From positions 62,001 through 126,000 of the forward strand of contig NZ_JAHZQQ010000001.1 of the NCBI RefSeq assembly GCF_019930045.1: a stretch of 64,000 nucleotides of DNA, written 5' to 3'. The notes below the pieces were generated by a model. The model worked only from the letters and a program-made list of their open reading frames with translations, had not been told where the DNA came from and did no database searches. Numbering within the stretch: the stretch's first letter is position 1; each line of letters begins with the position of its first letter. Source of the stretch: Streptococcus australis (GTDB lineage: Bacteria > Bacillota > Bacilli > Lactobacillales > Streptococcaceae). Positions 44,687-54,482 of the stretch are shown here, in pieces. Both the position numbers and the translations under genes were made by a program.

Positions 44687-45814
44687 TTACTTCCCACTAT
44701 CTTCCTTTGTTGGACGATAAACTCTTGGGACGCGATCGCTCAAGACACAAACAACCTCATAGTTGATCGTGCCTCTATAATCTGCTACGTCCGTTGTCGT
44801 TATAGCTAGATCACCATCTACTCCGATCAATACTACCTTAGTCCCAATCGGGTAGGCCTTCGGTAGGCGAATGGTGATTTGGTCCATGGATACGCGACCG
44901 ACAATCGGGCAGAATTGCCCATCAACAAGGACATGAAAACCTTGCATATCTCTGGTCCAGCCATCTGCATAGCCAATCGGAATGGTCCCAATCCACTCTT
45001 CATCACTAGTCTGATAGGTCGCTCCATAGCCAACTGTCTGCCCCACTTCTAGTGGCTTGACATGCACCAATTCTGTTTCCAAACTCAAAGCAGGACGGAT
45101 GTCATAGGGAAGTTCTAACTCTCTTCCACTTGGATTGAGGCCATACATGACATCGCCCAGTCGGACCGCATTAAATATGGTATCAGCATGCCATAAAGTT
45201 GTTGCTGAATTGCTAGCATGAACGATTTTCGAAGTAAAGGGCAAGAGCTCCAGTAAGCACTTAAATCGTTGCAATTGGTTTTGAAAATGGCGATCATCTA
45301 TCTCATCAGCTGTTGCAAAATGAGTAAAGATCCCTTCCACTTCTGCTCCATGGTCTCTTAATAAAATCATGGCTTCTTGCAAGTCTTCTGCTGAACGGAA
45401 ACCAATTCGTCCCATTCCTGAATCCACTTTTATATGAACCTTCAACCCACTCAAATCAGTCTTTTTAGCTAACAAAGCTTTCAACCACTCGAGACTAGCC
45501 ACTGTATAGCGAATTCCCTCTTTGATGGCGATCGCAACGTGTTCCACTGGTGCAACACCCAAAATTAAAATCGGCTTTTCACCTGCTACTTGGCGAACTT
45601 CCAAGGCTTCATCTAGGTTGGAGACACAAAAAGCATCTACTAGTGGCAATAAACGTTCTACCACTGGCACAACCCCATGGCCGTAGGCATTAGCCTTGAC
45701 AACTGCAAAAGTCAAGGTCTCTTTCGGAATATGGGCTTGTATTTGTTGAACATTATAGGCAATAGCCTCTACATCCACATATGCTCGCGTTGGTCTATGT
45801 ATACTAGCTTTCAT
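44687..45814 (-). CDS. alr: Alanine racemase
   Basis: PLP enzyme making D-alanine for peptidoglycan and teichoic acids. The 375-residue protein has Lys40 ([10 protein letters not shown]) that binds PLP and a C-terminal beta domain with G-R-V-S-M-D-Q. The ATG at 45814 has GGAGG within the end of acpS; acpS and alr overlap by 11 bp. Confidence 0.97.
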   Translation of the reverse strand: MKASIHRPTRAYVDVEAIAYNVQQIQAHIPKETLTFAVVKANAYGHGVVPVVERLLPLVDAFCVSNLDEALEVRQVAGEKPILILGVAPVEHVAIAIKEGIRYTVASLEWLKALLAKKTDLSGLKVHIKVDSGMGRIGFRSAEDLQEAMILLRDHGAEVEGIFTHFATADEIDDRHFQNQLQRFKCLLELLPFTSKIVHASNSATTLWHADTIFNAVRLGDVMYGLNPSGRELELPYDIRPALSLETELVHVKPLEVGQTVGYGATYQTSDEEWIGTIPIGYADGWTRDMQGFHVLVDGQFCPIVGRVSMDQITIRLPKAYPIGTKVVLIGVDGDLAITTTDVADYRGTINYEVVCVLSDRVPRVYRPTKEDSGK

Positions 45815-46166
45815 TTCTTTCCTCCAAAATGACACTGGTCGAAACTAAATCGCCTGAGTGACTAATCGATACCCAAATCTTTCCACTAAAAGGAGCTTTT
45901 GAAAAATAGGGCGCTCCTTTTTGATTGGTTAGAATTTCCAAATCCTGAAATCCTACTGGACCAATTCCTGTTCCCCAAGCCTTGGAAAAGGCTTCTTTGG
46001 CAGACCATCGACCTGCCAGGTATTCCATTTTCCGTTTTCCAGATAATTGGTCGAACCGTTCTCGTTCCGTCTCTGTCAATACCTTGGAAGCAAATCTCGG
46101 ATGTCTCTGGTAGGCTTGTTCAATGGATTGGATCGATTCGATATCTATCCCATGTCCAACAATCAT
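45804..46166 (-). CDS. acpS: Holo-[acyl-carrier-protein] synthase
   Basis: AcpS attaches 4'-phosphopantetheine from CoA to ACP for fatty-acid synthesis. The 120-residue protein has the two magnesium motifs G-H-G-I-D-I-E near the start and [14 protein letters not shown]. It sits between DAHP synthase and alr, the usual streptococcal order. Confidence 0.96.
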   Translation of the reverse strand: MIVGHGIDIESIQSIEQAYQRHPRFASKVLTETERERFDQLSGKRKMEYLAGRWSAKEAFSKAWGTGIGPVGFQDLEILTNQKGAPYFSKAPFSGKIWVSISHSGDLVSTSVILEERNES

Positions 46167-46213
46167 ATTATTTCCTCTTCAATGATTCTCTATCGACAAC
46201 TCAATTTAAGAAG

Positions 46214-46246
46214 GAAAGGGCTGAGAATCTTTTCTCCAGCCCTTTC
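46214..46246 (-). terminator. Hairpin after DAHP synthase gene
   Basis: A 10-bp perfect stem (46214-46223 with 46237-46246) just past the DAHP synthase stop. The following minus-strand sequence is only moderately U-rich. Confidence 0.6.
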
Positions 46247-46249
46247 ATC

Positions 46250-47281
46250 TTATTCAGCTACATACTGATAAATTTCTCGTACTAAGCTTTCTGTCTTTTC
46301 CCAACCCAAGCATGGGTCTGTGATCGATTGACCAAATACTTCTGGTTGATCTTGACGACCGTCCTCTAGATAAGATTCAATCATAAATCCACGGACTACA
46401 TCATGGATAATTGGATTCCAGCTACGATTTGTAAGGGTTTCTCTGACAATGCGAATCTGCTCAGCAAATTTTTTCCCTGAATTATCATGATTGGTATCAA
46501 CCAGGATAAATGGATGTTGCAATCCCAAGGCTTGGTAGCGATGCGCAGCTTCTAACAGATCTTCATAGTGGTAGTTTGGAATATTTTTCCCATTCGCATC
46601 TAAGGCCCCACGCAGAATAGCGTGTCCGAATGAATTTCCGCTTGTCTCCACAGAACGACCATTATAGAAGAAATGATGCCCATGCTGTGCAGCATAAATC
46701 GCATTAAACATGACAAACAGATTTCCAGATGTCGGATTTTTCAATCCAGTTGGGACTGAAATTCCACTCGCTACAAATCGATGGCCTTGATCTTCTACAG
46801 AACGTGCCCCAATAGCAACATAGGAAAGTAAATCCTCAACAAATGGGTAGGTCTCTGGATACAACAATTCGTCTGCTGTTGTCAATCCGGTTTCTGTAAT
46901 CACTCGATGATGCAAGCGACGAACAGCCTTTAAACCAGCTACAAAACTTGGTTCTGAAGCAGTATCTGGCTGATGCATCAAGCCTTTATAGCCATCACCA
47001 TTGGTCCGAGGTTTAGCAGTATAGACCCGCATCACAATGAAGACCCGATCTTTGACTTCTTCTTGAAGGGCTGCAAGTCGACGAGCATATTCCATCACCG
47101 CTTCCTCATTATCTGATGAGCATGGTCCCATCACAAGCAAGATCCGCTTGTCTTCCCCCTTTAAAATAGAGGCTAGTTCACGATCACGCGCTTCTTTGCG
47201 AGCCAAATGTTCCCCTTCTAAGCGATAAAGAGAAGTCACCGTTGTTTCATCAATGATTGGGCTAGTAGCTGTAAAAGACAT
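46250..47281 (-). CDS. 3-deoxy-7-phosphoheptulonate synthase (class I)
   Basis: DAHP synthase, first step of the shikimate pathway (PEP plus erythrose-4-phosphate), 343 residues. It contains V-M-G-P-C-S-S, K-P-R-T and the D-T-N-H-D-N-S-G-K segment of the class I alpha family. I use the ATG at 47281 with AAAGGA upstream rather than the in-frame TTG before it. Some streptococci (S. pneumoniae, from memory) have two tandem copies at this place; only one is present here. Confidence 0.94.
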   Translation of the reverse strand: MSFTATSPIIDETTVTSLYRLEGEHLARKEARDRELASILKGEDKRILLVMGPCSSDNEEAVMEYARRLAALQEEVKDRVFIVMRVYTAKPRTNGDGYKGLMHQPDTASEPSFVAGLKAVRRLHHRVITETGLTTADELLYPETYPFVEDLLSYVAIGARSVEDQGHRFVASGISVPTGLKNPTSGNLFVMFNAIYAAQHGHHFFYNGRSVETSGNSFGHAILRGALDANGKNIPNYHYEDLLEAAHRYQALGLQHPFILVDTNHDNSGKKFAEQIRIVRETLTNRSWNPIIHDVVRGFMIESYLEDGRQDQPEVFGQSITDPCLGWEKTESLVREIYQYVAE

Positions 47282-47301
47282 AGGCAAATCCTTTCATACG
47301 A

Positions 47302-49821
47302 TTAGAGTTTTTTACCGTGACAGTTTTTAAATTTCTTACCAGATCCACATGGACAAATATCATTGCGTTTGATTTGACTCAAATCAAGATCTTCTGGTAA
47401 ATCAGTTTTTTGAGCGGCAATGTTGCGAGTCGCTGTCGTTGAAATACTGTGTTCTGTACGTGGACGCTCTTGTTCATGAATTTGAGCTTTCATCATCAAA
47501 CGAGTCACATCAAACTCGATAGAGCCAATCATGTCGTTGAACATACGGAATCCTTCAGATTGGTATTCAACTACAGGATTGTTTTGTGCATAGCCACGAA
47601 GACCGACAGCATTACGCAATTGATCTAAAGCATCGATATGATCAGTCCATTTACTATCCACAACACGAAGGATCAAGACCTTTTGGAATTCTCTGACTGC
47701 TTCTTCATCACGTAGTTTCGCTACTTGGTTTTCATAAACCTCTTCAGCGCGTTTATACAAGTAATCAATCACATCTTTATCCGATTTGCCTTCAATATCG
47801 CTCTCTGAAATCGTATCTTCAGGGACCAAATTGTATTTGGCAAAGTTCAGAATAGCTTCGATCCGTTCTTCCTTGCTTGAGTGGCTTGCTCCTTCAACGA
47901 TCCGTTTAATGGTCCGTTTGATCATAGCCTTGATTTCTGGAGCTAAATCACGATCCGCTGTAATAACATCATAGCGTTGAGAGTAGATAATCTCGCGTTG
48001 TTCCCGCATAACATCATCATACTGAAGGACTTGCTTACGAGTGTCATAGTTGTTCCCTTCCACTCGTTTTTGAGCTGCTTCAACTTGGCGTGTAAACATG
48101 TTGGATCTGATGACAGATTCTTCTTCGCTTAGTTTGAAACGGTCTAGCAAGGCCTTGATGCGCTCTGTACCGAAACGACGCATCAACTCATCTTCAAGAG
48201 AAAGGTAGAATTGAGATTCACCTGGATCCCCTTGACGTCCAGAACGTCCACGCAACTGGTTATCAATACGACGGCTTTCATGACGCTCTGTACCAATGAC
48301 ACAAAGTCCACCGAGTTCACGAACTCCTTCGCCGAGCTTGATATCGGTACCACGTCCGGCCATGTTGGTCGCGATCGTAACGGCACCACGTTGACCAGCG
48401 TTCATGATGATTTGTGCTTCTTTGTAGTGGTTTTTCGCATTCAAGACTTCGTGAGGAACGCCTGCTTCGACCAAAAGGCGAGATAGGTAGTCACTGGTTT
48501 CAACAGCAACAGTACCCACCAAGACTGGTTGGCCTTTTTCATAGCGAGCCTTTACATCTTCTACTACAGCTTTAAACTTCGATTTCAAGCTTGGATAGAG
48601 AAGGTCTGGATGGTCAATACGTGCAATCGGACGGTTGGTTGGAATTGGAATGACGCGAATGTTGTAGATTTCACGGAATTCTTCTTCTTCTGTTTTACCA
48701 GTACCTGTCATCCCTGAAAGTTTCTTGTACATACGGAACAAGTTTTGGTAGGTAATAGAAGCTGATGTTTTGGTTTCTTCTTGAACCGGCACACCTTCTT
48801 TAGCCTCAATCGCTTGGTGCAAGCCGTCTGAATAACGACGACCTTCCATGGTCCGACCTGTAAATTGGTCGACGATCAAGATTTCTTGATCCTCACTGAC
48901 CACATAGTCGATATCCAAAATCATGATGTAGTTGGCACGGAGAGCATTGTCAATGTAGTGCGTTAAAGCAACATTTTCAATGTCATACAAGTTTTCAAGC
49001 TTAAAGTAGCTTTCAGCCTTATCAATTCCAGAATCTGACAAACCAATCGTTTTTGAAGGGACATCAATAATGTAGTCTTCTTCTTCCAAAGATTTCACAA
49101 AGGCATCCGCCATGTGATAAAGTTGGCTAGTTTCTGTAGAAGTCTGACCTGAAACAATCAATGGAGTACGGGCTTCATCGATTAAGATGGAGTCTACCTC
49201 ATCGACCAATGCGTAGTTCAAAGGACGTTGTACCATGTTTTCGGCACGAACAACCATGTTATCACGCAAGTAGTCGAAACCGATTTCCGCGTTGGTTGAA
49301 TAGGTGATATCACAAGCGTAAGCTTCTTGTTTTTCAGAAGGTGATTTTGCAGCTAGGTTGATCCCAACTGAAAGACCTAGCCATGAGTACAATTCCCCCA
49401 TCTCTGTCGCGTCACGTTCTGTCAAGTATTCGTTGACAGTAACAACGTGAACTCCTTTACCAGATAGGGCATTCAAATACACCGGCATGGTCGCGGTCAA
49501 GGTTTTCCCTTCCCCTGTACGCATTTCTGGAACGTCACCATGGTGAAGAACAATTCCCCCCATGACCTGTACTTTATAAGGGAACAAGCCCAAGACACGT
49601 TTAGCACCTTCACGAACTACTGCGAAAGCTTCATAGAGGAGATCATCCAATGATTCACCATCTTGGTAGCGTTGCTTGAACTCTTCTGTTTTCGCTTTCA
49701 GTTCATCATCTGACAAGGCAGCCATTTGATCTTCATACGAGAAGACCTTATCTGCCATCTTTTCCAATCGTCTTAATTCACCTTTATCATTTTCGATAAT
49801 TGTTTTTAATAAATTAGCCAT
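47302..49821 (-). CDS. secA: Preprotein translocase ATPase SecA (canonical)
   Basis: SecA drives protein export through SecYEG. The 839-residue protein has Walker A M-R-T-G-E-G-K-T, the D-E-V-D box and the preprotein cross-linking region. It ends in the zinc-binding SEC-C motif [13 protein letters not shown]. The full length and the SEC-C tail identify the housekeeping SecA1 and not SecA2. It is not part of the glycosyltransferase cluster 11 kb away. Confidence 0.98.
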   Translation of the reverse strand: MANLLKTIIENDKGELRRLEKMADKVFSYEDQMAALSDDELKAKTEEFKQRYQDGESLDDLLYEAFAVVREGAKRVLGLFPYKVQVMGGIVLHHGDVPEMRTGEGKTLTATMPVYLNALSGKGVHVVTVNEYLTERDATEMGELYSWLGLSVGINLAAKSPSEKQEAYACDITYSTNAEIGFDYLRDNMVVRAENMVQRPLNYALVDEVDSILIDEARTPLIVSGQTSTETSQLYHMADAFVKSLEEEDYIIDVPSKTIGLSDSGIDKAESYFKLENLYDIENVALTHYIDNALRANYIMILDIDYVVSEDQEILIVDQFTGRTMEGRRYSDGLHQAIEAKEGVPVQEETKTSASITYQNLFRMYKKLSGMTGTGKTEEEEFREIYNIRVIPIPTNRPIARIDHPDLLYPSLKSKFKAVVEDVKARYEKGQPVLVGTVAVETSDYLSRLLVEAGVPHEVLNAKNHYKEAQIIMNAGQRGAVTIATNMAGRGTDIKLGEGVRELGGLCVIGTERHESRRIDNQLRGRSGRQGDPGESQFYLSLEDELMRRFGTERIKALLDRFKLSEEESVIRSNMFTRQVEAAQKRVEGNNYDTRKQVLQYDDVMREQREIIYSQRYDVITADRDLAPEIKAMIKRTIKRIVEGASHSSKEERIEAILNFAKYNLVPEDTISESDIEGKSDKDVIDYLYKRAEEVYENQVAKLRDEEAVREFQKVLILRVVDSKWTDHIDALDQLRNAVGLRGYAQNNPVVEYQSEGFRMFNDMIGSIEFDVTRLMMKAQIHEQERPRTEHSISTTATRNIAAQKTDLPEDLDLSQIKRNDICPCGSGKKFKNCHGKKL

Positions 49822-49867
49822 TAGTTTCCTTACTTTTCAAATTTCTTAAATTTTAAACGTTCTTTTT

Positions 49868-49896
49868 ATTATAGCATACTGTAGCTTATCCATCAA
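49868..49896 (-). promoter_or_regulatory. secA promoter
   Basis: Minus strand -35 TTGATG (49891-49896), 17-bp spacer, extended -10 TGCTATAAT (hexamer 49868-49873), about 45 bp before the secA ATG. Confidence 0.75.
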
Positions 49897-49990
49897 GAAA
49901 TTCCATTGATTAGAAAATGGTTTCCCCCTCTTTTTCCCTTATCAATTTCACCTTCCAACCATCCATTAGAAAATTCCTAAAAACAACAAA

Positions 49991-50016
49991 AGGCTGAGTA
50001 CTTGATGACTCAACCT
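49991..50016 (-). terminator. Terminator of manA
   Basis: The stem AGG-TGAGT / ACTCA-CCT with one mismatch is preceded by A-rich plus-strand sequence, 12 bp past the manA stop. Confidence 0.65.
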
Positions 50017-50027
50017 CCTTTCTCCAT

Positions 50028-50972
50028 TTATGGATGACTGACAATTAATTCCATCTCTTCTCCTGACAAGGTCCAAGTCTGGATATCACTCGTTAAGATA
50101 AAGTGGTCTCCTTTTCCAATCGGATAATCTACCCCATCTACCTGAAGACTTCCTTGCCCTGAGAGAACGCTCACCAAGCTATAATCATGGGTCTTTTCAA
50201 ATCGAACTTCCCCATTGACTACCCACTTGTGAACACCAAAGAAGTCATTGACCACTAACAAAGTAGACGACAAGTGATCGACTTTTTCCTCAACCGGTCG
50301 GCTATTTGCCGGAGCACCTAAGTTCAGTACATCAATGGACTGTTCAATATGCAACTCACGTAAATTCCCTTGATCATCTTTGCGATCAAAGTCGTAAACT
50401 CGATAAGTTGTATCGCTCGATTGCTGGGTTTCCAAGATTAGGATACCTGAACCGATGGCATGCATGGTACCACTTGGCACATAGAAAAAATCTCCCGCTT
50501 TCACAGGAACCCGTGCTAACAGATCATCCCATTCTTTGGCTTCGATCATTTGGCGCAATTCTTCCTTGGACTGAGCGTGGTGACCATAGATAATCTCTGC
50601 CCCTTCATCAGCGGCAATAATATACCAGCATTCAGTTTTCCCAAGTTCTCCTTCATGCTCCATTCCATAGGCATCATCTGGGTGAACCTGAACACTGAGC
50701 CAGTCATTTGCATCTAGAATCTTTGTCAACAAAGGAAAAACCGGTTCTGTTCGATCTCCAAATAATTCGCGATGCTCTGCATATAGTTGGTCTAAGCCCA
50801 TTCCAGCATAAGGTCCATTCTTAACAACAGAAACACCATGTGGATGGGCCGAAATAGCCCAGTATTCACCAACATGATCGCTCGGGATTTCATAGCCAAA
50901 CTCATCTCGTAATCTAGTTCCACCCCAAATCTTTTCCTGCATGACGGATTGTAAAAATAACGGTTGTGACAT
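50028..50972 (-). CDS. manA: Mannose-6-phosphate isomerase, class I
   Basis: Zinc enzyme interconverting mannose-6-phosphate and fructose-6-phosphate, 314 residues. Metal and active-site motifs are Q-V-H-P-D-D, G-K-T-E-C-W and P-S-G-T-M-H-A-I-G-S-G. The ATG at 50972 has GGAGG; the longer frame does not. It is divergent from queG with its own promoter. Confidence 0.95.
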   Translation of the reverse strand: MSQPLFLQSVMQEKIWGGTRLRDEFGYEIPSDHVGEYWAISAHPHGVSVVKNGPYAGMGLDQLYAEHRELFGDRTEPVFPLLTKILDANDWLSVQVHPDDAYGMEHEGELGKTECWYIIAADEGAEIIYGHHAQSKEELRQMIEAKEWDDLLARVPVKAGDFFYVPSGTMHAIGSGILILETQQSSDTTYRVYDFDRKDDQGNLRELHIEQSIDVLNLGAPANSRPVEEKVDHLSSTLLVVNDFFGVHKWVVNGEVRFEKTHDYSLVSVLSGQGSLQVDGVDYPIGKGDHFILTSDIQTWTLSGEEMELIVSHP

Positions 50973-51006
50973 ACCTGCCTCCATATATCCTTGTATTCAA
51001 TACCTT

Positions 51007-51035
51007 ATTATACCAAATTCTACTCATTTTTGAAA
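51007..51035 (-). promoter_or_regulatory. manA promoter
   Basis: Minus strand extended -10 TGGTATAAT (hexamer 51007-51012), 17-bp spacer, weak -35 TTTCAA (51030-51035). Confidence 0.6.
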
Positions 51036-51103
51036 GCCATGCCAAGCTGTTTAGACCCTTTTTAATTTTTTGCACGTTTTTCGCATTTTTACCAGCTTTC
51101 CGC

Positions 51104-51118
51104 TATAATAGGTATATG
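51104..51118 (+). promoter_or_regulatory. queG -10 box adjacent to start codon (possible leaderless mRNA)
   Basis: A perfect TATAAT at 51104-51109 ends 6 bp before the queG ATG (51116). Transcription would be expected to begin on or next to the A of the ATG. There is no ribosome-binding site. The -35 region is poor (TTCGCA with 18-bp spacing is the best I see). Confidence 0.55.
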
Positions 51119-52249
51119 AACCTCAAAGAATCTATTATTGAATTGGCTCACTCCATTGGTATTTCAAAAATTGGCTTTACCACGGCAGATGATTTTTCCT
51201 ATTTAGAAAAATCCCTCCGCCTAGCTGTGGAAGAAGGCCGAAATTCTGGTTTTGAGCACAAAAATATTGAAGAACGAATCCAACCATGCTTAAGTTTAGC
51301 TTCTGCTAAAACGATTATTTCCATTGCCGTTGCCTATCCCCACAAGTTAAAACAACAACCTCAGAAGACGGCCTATAAACGCGGAAAATTCACCCCCAAC
51401 AGTTGGGGCCTTGATTATCACTATGTCTTGCAAGATAAATTAGACCGGCTAGCAAGAGGAATTGAAGAATTAACCGCCGACTTCGAATACAAGGGCATGG
51501 TGGATACCGGTGCCTTAGTGGATACCGCGGTTGCTCAACGAGCTGGGATTGGCTTTATCGGAAAGAACGGCCTCGTCATCTCGAAAGAATACGGTTCTTA
51601 TATGTTTTTAGGGGAGCTTATCACCAACCTAGAGATTGAACCCGATCAAGCCGTTGACTATGGTTGCGGAGATTGTAACCGCTGTGTAGAAGCCTGCCCG
51701 ACTTCTTGTTTAATCGGAGATGGCTCTATGAATGCCCGACGTTGCCTTTCCTTTCAGACCCAAGACAAGGGGATGATGGATCTGGAATTCCGTAAAAAGA
51801 TTAAAACGGTCATCTACGGTTGTGATATCTGTCAAATCTGTTGCCCCTACAATCGTGGTCTGGACAATCCATTAGCCACTGATATCGATCCTGAATTGGC
51901 TCACCCAGAATTAATCCCCTTTATTGAGTTATCCAATGGACAATTCAAGGAAAAATTTGGAATGGTCGCTGGTAGTTGGCGGGGAAAAAATATTCTCCAG
52001 CGCAATGCTATCATTGCTTTGGCCAATGCTAATGACCGGTCTGCTATTCCTAAACTGTTAGAAATCATCGAAACCTCGCAAAACCAGATTCATATTGCAA
52101 CAGCCATTTGGTCACTGGGAGAGCTGATTCGTGAAGTCACACCTGACTTGGTTGATTTGTTAACTTCCCTCAAAAACCCAAGTCCTGCGATTATAGAAGA
52201 ACGTGAACGGTTCTTCCAAAAATTCCAACACCAAATCTCACATAATTAA
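51116..52249 (+). CDS. queG: Epoxyqueuosine reductase
   Basis: QueG is the cobalamin and iron-sulfur enzyme for the last step of queuosine formation in tRNA. The 377-residue protein has G-A-L-V-D-T-A in the cobalamin-binding N-terminal domain. Two 4Fe-4S motifs follow (C-G-D-C-N-R-C-V-E-A-C-P and C-D-I-C-Q-I-C-C-P), then a C-terminal HEAT-like region with A-T-A-I-W-S-L-G. The start at 51116 matches the family N-terminus; a longer frame reading through the promoter region is rejected. Confidence 0.94.
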   Translation: MNLKESIIELAHSIGISKIGFTTADDFSYLEKSLRLAVEEGRNSGFEHKNIEERIQPCLSLASAKTIISIAVAYPHKLKQQPQKTAYKRGKFTPNSWGLDYHYVLQDKLDRLARGIEELTADFEYKGMVDTGALVDTAVAQRAGIGFIGKNGLVISKEYGSYMFLGELITNLEIEPDQAVDYGCGDCNRCVEACPTSCLIGDGSMNARRCLSFQTQDKGMMDLEFRKKIKTVIYGCDICQICCPYNRGLDNPLATDIDPELAHPELIPFIELSNGQFKEKFGMVAGSWRGKNILQRNAIIALANANDRSAIPKLLEIIETSQNQIHIATAIWSLGELIREVTPDLVDLLTSLKNPSPAIIEERERFFQKFQHQISHN

Positions 52250-52278
52250 AAACTGCCTAACTGAGTTAGGCAGTTTTT
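52248..52278. terminator. Bidirectional terminator
   Basis: A 13-bp perfect stem (52248-52260 with 52266-52278, loop CTGAG) bordered by A and T runs, between convergent queG and the PAP2 gene. Confidence 0.92.
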
Positions 52279-52310
52279 AATCATTTCTTACTTCTCTCAT
52301 CCAGCCTCTA

Positions 52311-52826
52311 TCAGAAAATTCCTAATAGAGAAAAACTGACGATTCCCCATAGGAGTGCAACGACAAATCCGACTACGACATCACGGACAAAATGGAGTCC
52401 CGCCAGAACACGAACTCCTGCCAATAGCAGAGCCAAGAAGAGACCTAAGCTCGATAGAAGAGGATTCACACCCCAAGCTACCGTCGAAATGATTGCCGCC
52501 GAAAAAACATGCCGACTTGGCATAGAACTCCCCTTGCCTTCTCTCTCTAAGAGAGGTGGAAATGTGCCAAGCTCATAGGGACGGGGCCAATTGATTGCTT
52601 TTCGAATGACACTCAATAAAATAAAGCCAGAGGCTGGAACCAACAGATAGGCAAGAACAACCCAAAGCTCGGAAGCTTTCAGATAGGCTGCCCAAAGAAC
52701 ATAAAAGTAAAGGAGTGGCATCAGGAGGGTGACGAGGCGGTTAGCCCACTTTAATAAAGAAAGATAATAGGGATGGGACACAAAAAATGGTCTAACACGT
52801 TCATAGAACAAATATTCTTTTTTCAT
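52311..52826 (-). CDS. PAP2-family membrane phosphatase
   Basis: A 171-residue membrane phosphatase with about five hydrophobic segments and the three acid-phosphatase motifs K-x6-R-P (K-A-I-N-W-P-R-P), P-S-R-H and H-F-V-R-D-V. Members dephosphorylate phosphatidylglycerophosphate, undecaprenyl pyrophosphate or other lipid phosphates; which one cannot be told. Start is uncertain: ATG 52826 is chosen, though it lacks a strong ribosome site and an in-frame TTG at 52865 would add 13 residues. Confidence 0.85.
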   Translation of the reverse strand: MKKEYLFYERVRPFFVSHPYYLSLLKWANRLVTLLMPLLYFYVLWAAYLKASELWVVLAYLLVPASGFILLSVIRKAINWPRPYELGTFPPLLEREGKGSSMPSRHVFSAAIISTVAWGVNPLLSSLGLFLALLLAGVRVLAGLHFVRDVVVGFVVALLWGIVSFSLLGIF

Positions 52827-52871
52827 CAACAATTTCTCTTCGATCGATTCCTTAACAAGCAGCAACTGGAC

Positions 52872-53282
52872 CTAGATCAAAATCCCTTCCAGGTGATCTA
52901 GCTCATGCTGGCAAATCTGAGCCGCAAAACCTTCTAAGCTTATGAGCTGAGGCTTCCAATTCATGTCGCGGTAGGAGACTTGAATCTTTTCAAAGCGGCT
53001 CGTTTTTCGGCTCCCTACCAAAGAAAGACACCCCTCTTCTGTCTCATAAACTCCTTCTTTCTTGACTAGAACAGGGTTAAAGAGAACCAAGGGCATCAAA
53101 CCAAATTGGATAATGATCACTCGCTTGCGTACACCAATCATATTGGCCGCCATGCCAACACAGGAATCTTGGTGAGCTCGTAAGGTATCTTGTAAGTCTT
53201 GCGCCAGATACAAATCCTCTTTTGTCGCTTCTTCAGATACTTGACTCAAAAAGAAGGGATCCTTCATAATGGCTTTTTCCAT
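52872..53282 (-). CDS. Peptide deformylase-like protein (short form)
   Basis: A 136-residue member of the peptide deformylase family, much shorter than a typical full-length Def. Metal ligands are kept: Cys85 in E-E-G-C-L-S and His126/His130 in Q-H-E-L-D-H. Motif 1, normally G-x-G-x-A-A-x-Q, reads C41-V-G-M-A-A-N-M48, so the glutamine that stabilises the transition state is Met. Catalytic competence is therefore doubtful and it may not be the housekeeping deformylase. The ATG at 53282 has GAGGAG. Confidence 0.85.
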   Translation of the reverse strand: MEKAIMKDPFFLSQVSEEATKEDLYLAQDLQDTLRAHQDSCVGMAANMIGVRKRVIIIQFGLMPLVLFNPVLVKKEGVYETEEGCLSLVGSRKTSRFEKIQVSYRDMNWKPQLISLEGFAAQICQHELDHLEGILI

Positions 53283-53389
53283 CTTTTCTCCTCTCTTGCT
53301 TAAAAAAGAGAAGGTCATTCATCCATCTTCCCGACGAAGAACTCCCTCCCCTAGCATTTCATGCTTTTTGTTGTTTCAGCCTTACCTGA

Positions 53390-54283
53390 TTAGTCTTTTT
53401 TGCTGACTTGTTTTGCTAAGACAAAGTTACCCAAGGTTGCTGAACCATTTCCAGCTACCGCAGGAGTCACGATGTAGTCACGAACATCTGGAACTGGTAA
53501 GTAGCCGTTCAATAATACTGTGAATTTTTCACGAACGCGATCCAACATGTGCTGTTGTGCCATCACTCCTCCACCAAAGACAATCACATCTGGGCGGAAG
53601 GTTACAGTTGCATTGACAGCAGCTTGGGCAATATAGTAGGCTTGGATATCCCATACAGAGCTATTGAGTTCGATATTTTCCCCACGAATACCAGTACGAG
53701 CTTCCAGGCTTGGACCAGCCGCAAGACCCTCTAAACAGCCTCTGTGGAATGGACACACACCATTAAATTCTTTTTCAACATCCATTGGGTGTTTAGCAAC
53801 ATAGTAATGGCCCATTTCAGGATGTCCCACTCCACCAATGAATTCACCACGCTGGATGACACCTGCACCAATCCCTGTACCAATTGTATAGTAGACTAGG
53901 TTTTCAATCCGTGCACCCGCATTATTACGAGCGACAACTTCACCATATGCCGAGCTATTTACGTCCGTTGTAAAGTAAATCGGTACATTTAACGCACGAC
54001 GGAAAGCCCCTACCACATCAATATTCGCCCAATGGGGTTTGGGAGTTGTTGTAATAAAACCATATGTTTTTGAATTTTTATCAATATCAATCGGTCCAAA
54101 TGAACCAATCGCTAAACCAGCAAGGCTTTCAAATTTAGAGAAAAACTCAATACATTTATCAAGGGTTTCAATAGGGGTTGTTGTTGGAAACTGTGTCTTT
54201 TCAATGACGTTATTATTTTCGTCACCTACAGCACAAACAAACTTTGTTCCACCAGCTTCAAGACTTCCATATAATTTAGTCAT
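53390..54283 (-). CDS. scrK: ROK-family fructokinase
   Basis: Phosphorylates fructose released from sucrose-6-phosphate by ScrB. The 297-residue ROK protein has L-E-A-G-G-T-K-F phosphate loop, D-V-N-S-S-A-Y-G-E and a zinc-site segment H-P-E-M-G-H-Y ... C-P-F-H-R-G-C-L-E-G. The ATG at 54283 has AGAGGA. It lies downstream of scrA but has its own promoter with an operator-like sequence. Confidence 0.94.
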   Translation of the reverse strand: MTKLYGSLEAGGTKFVCAVGDENNNVIEKTQFPTTTPIETLDKCIEFFSKFESLAGLAIGSFGPIDIDKNSKTYGFITTTPKPHWANIDVVGAFRRALNVPIYFTTDVNSSAYGEVVARNNAGARIENLVYYTIGTGIGAGVIQRGEFIGGVGHPEMGHYYVAKHPMDVEKEFNGVCPFHRGCLEGLAAGPSLEARTGIRGENIELNSSVWDIQAYYIAQAAVNATVTFRPDVIVFGGGVMAQQHMLDRVREKFTVLLNGYLPVPDVRDYIVTPAVAGNGSATLGNFVLAKQVSKKD

Positions 54284-54315
54284 ATCAATCCTCTTCTTCA
54301 ATTCTCTTTTTTTCT

Positions 54316-54342
54316 ATTATATCATAAAGGAAAACGGTTCAC
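54316..54342 (-). promoter_or_regulatory. scrK promoter with ScrR-type operator
   Basis: Minus strand extended -10 TGATATAAT (hexamer 54316-54321). GGAAAACGGTTCAC (54329-54342, plus strand) in the spacer/-35 region matches the scrA leader sequence TGAAAACGGTTCAC (56403-56416) in 13 of 14 bases. Confidence 0.65.
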
Positions 54343-54433
54343 TTCTATTCCTTAAAGAAAAAACTACTCTTATTTATGTTTCAACATTAGGTGAGCAACT
54401 TTTTTATTCCAAACCTCATCTCCAAACAAAATT

Positions 54434-54465
54434 CAAGGACTGGAGGATACCCTAACCAGTCCTTG
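54434..54465 (-). terminator. Terminator of scrA
   Basis: A 10-bp perfect stem (54434-54443 with 54456-54465), 17 bp past the scrA stop, followed on the minus strand by a T-rich stretch. Confidence 0.8.
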
Positions 54466-54482
54466 AGCAATCATATTTTAAA

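Noticed and set aside
47302-49821. Possibility that this secA is SecA2 serving the glycosyltransferase cluster
   Set aside because: It is full length (839 residues) with the zinc-binding SEC-C tail and sits in the housekeeping secA-acpS-alr-recG order.
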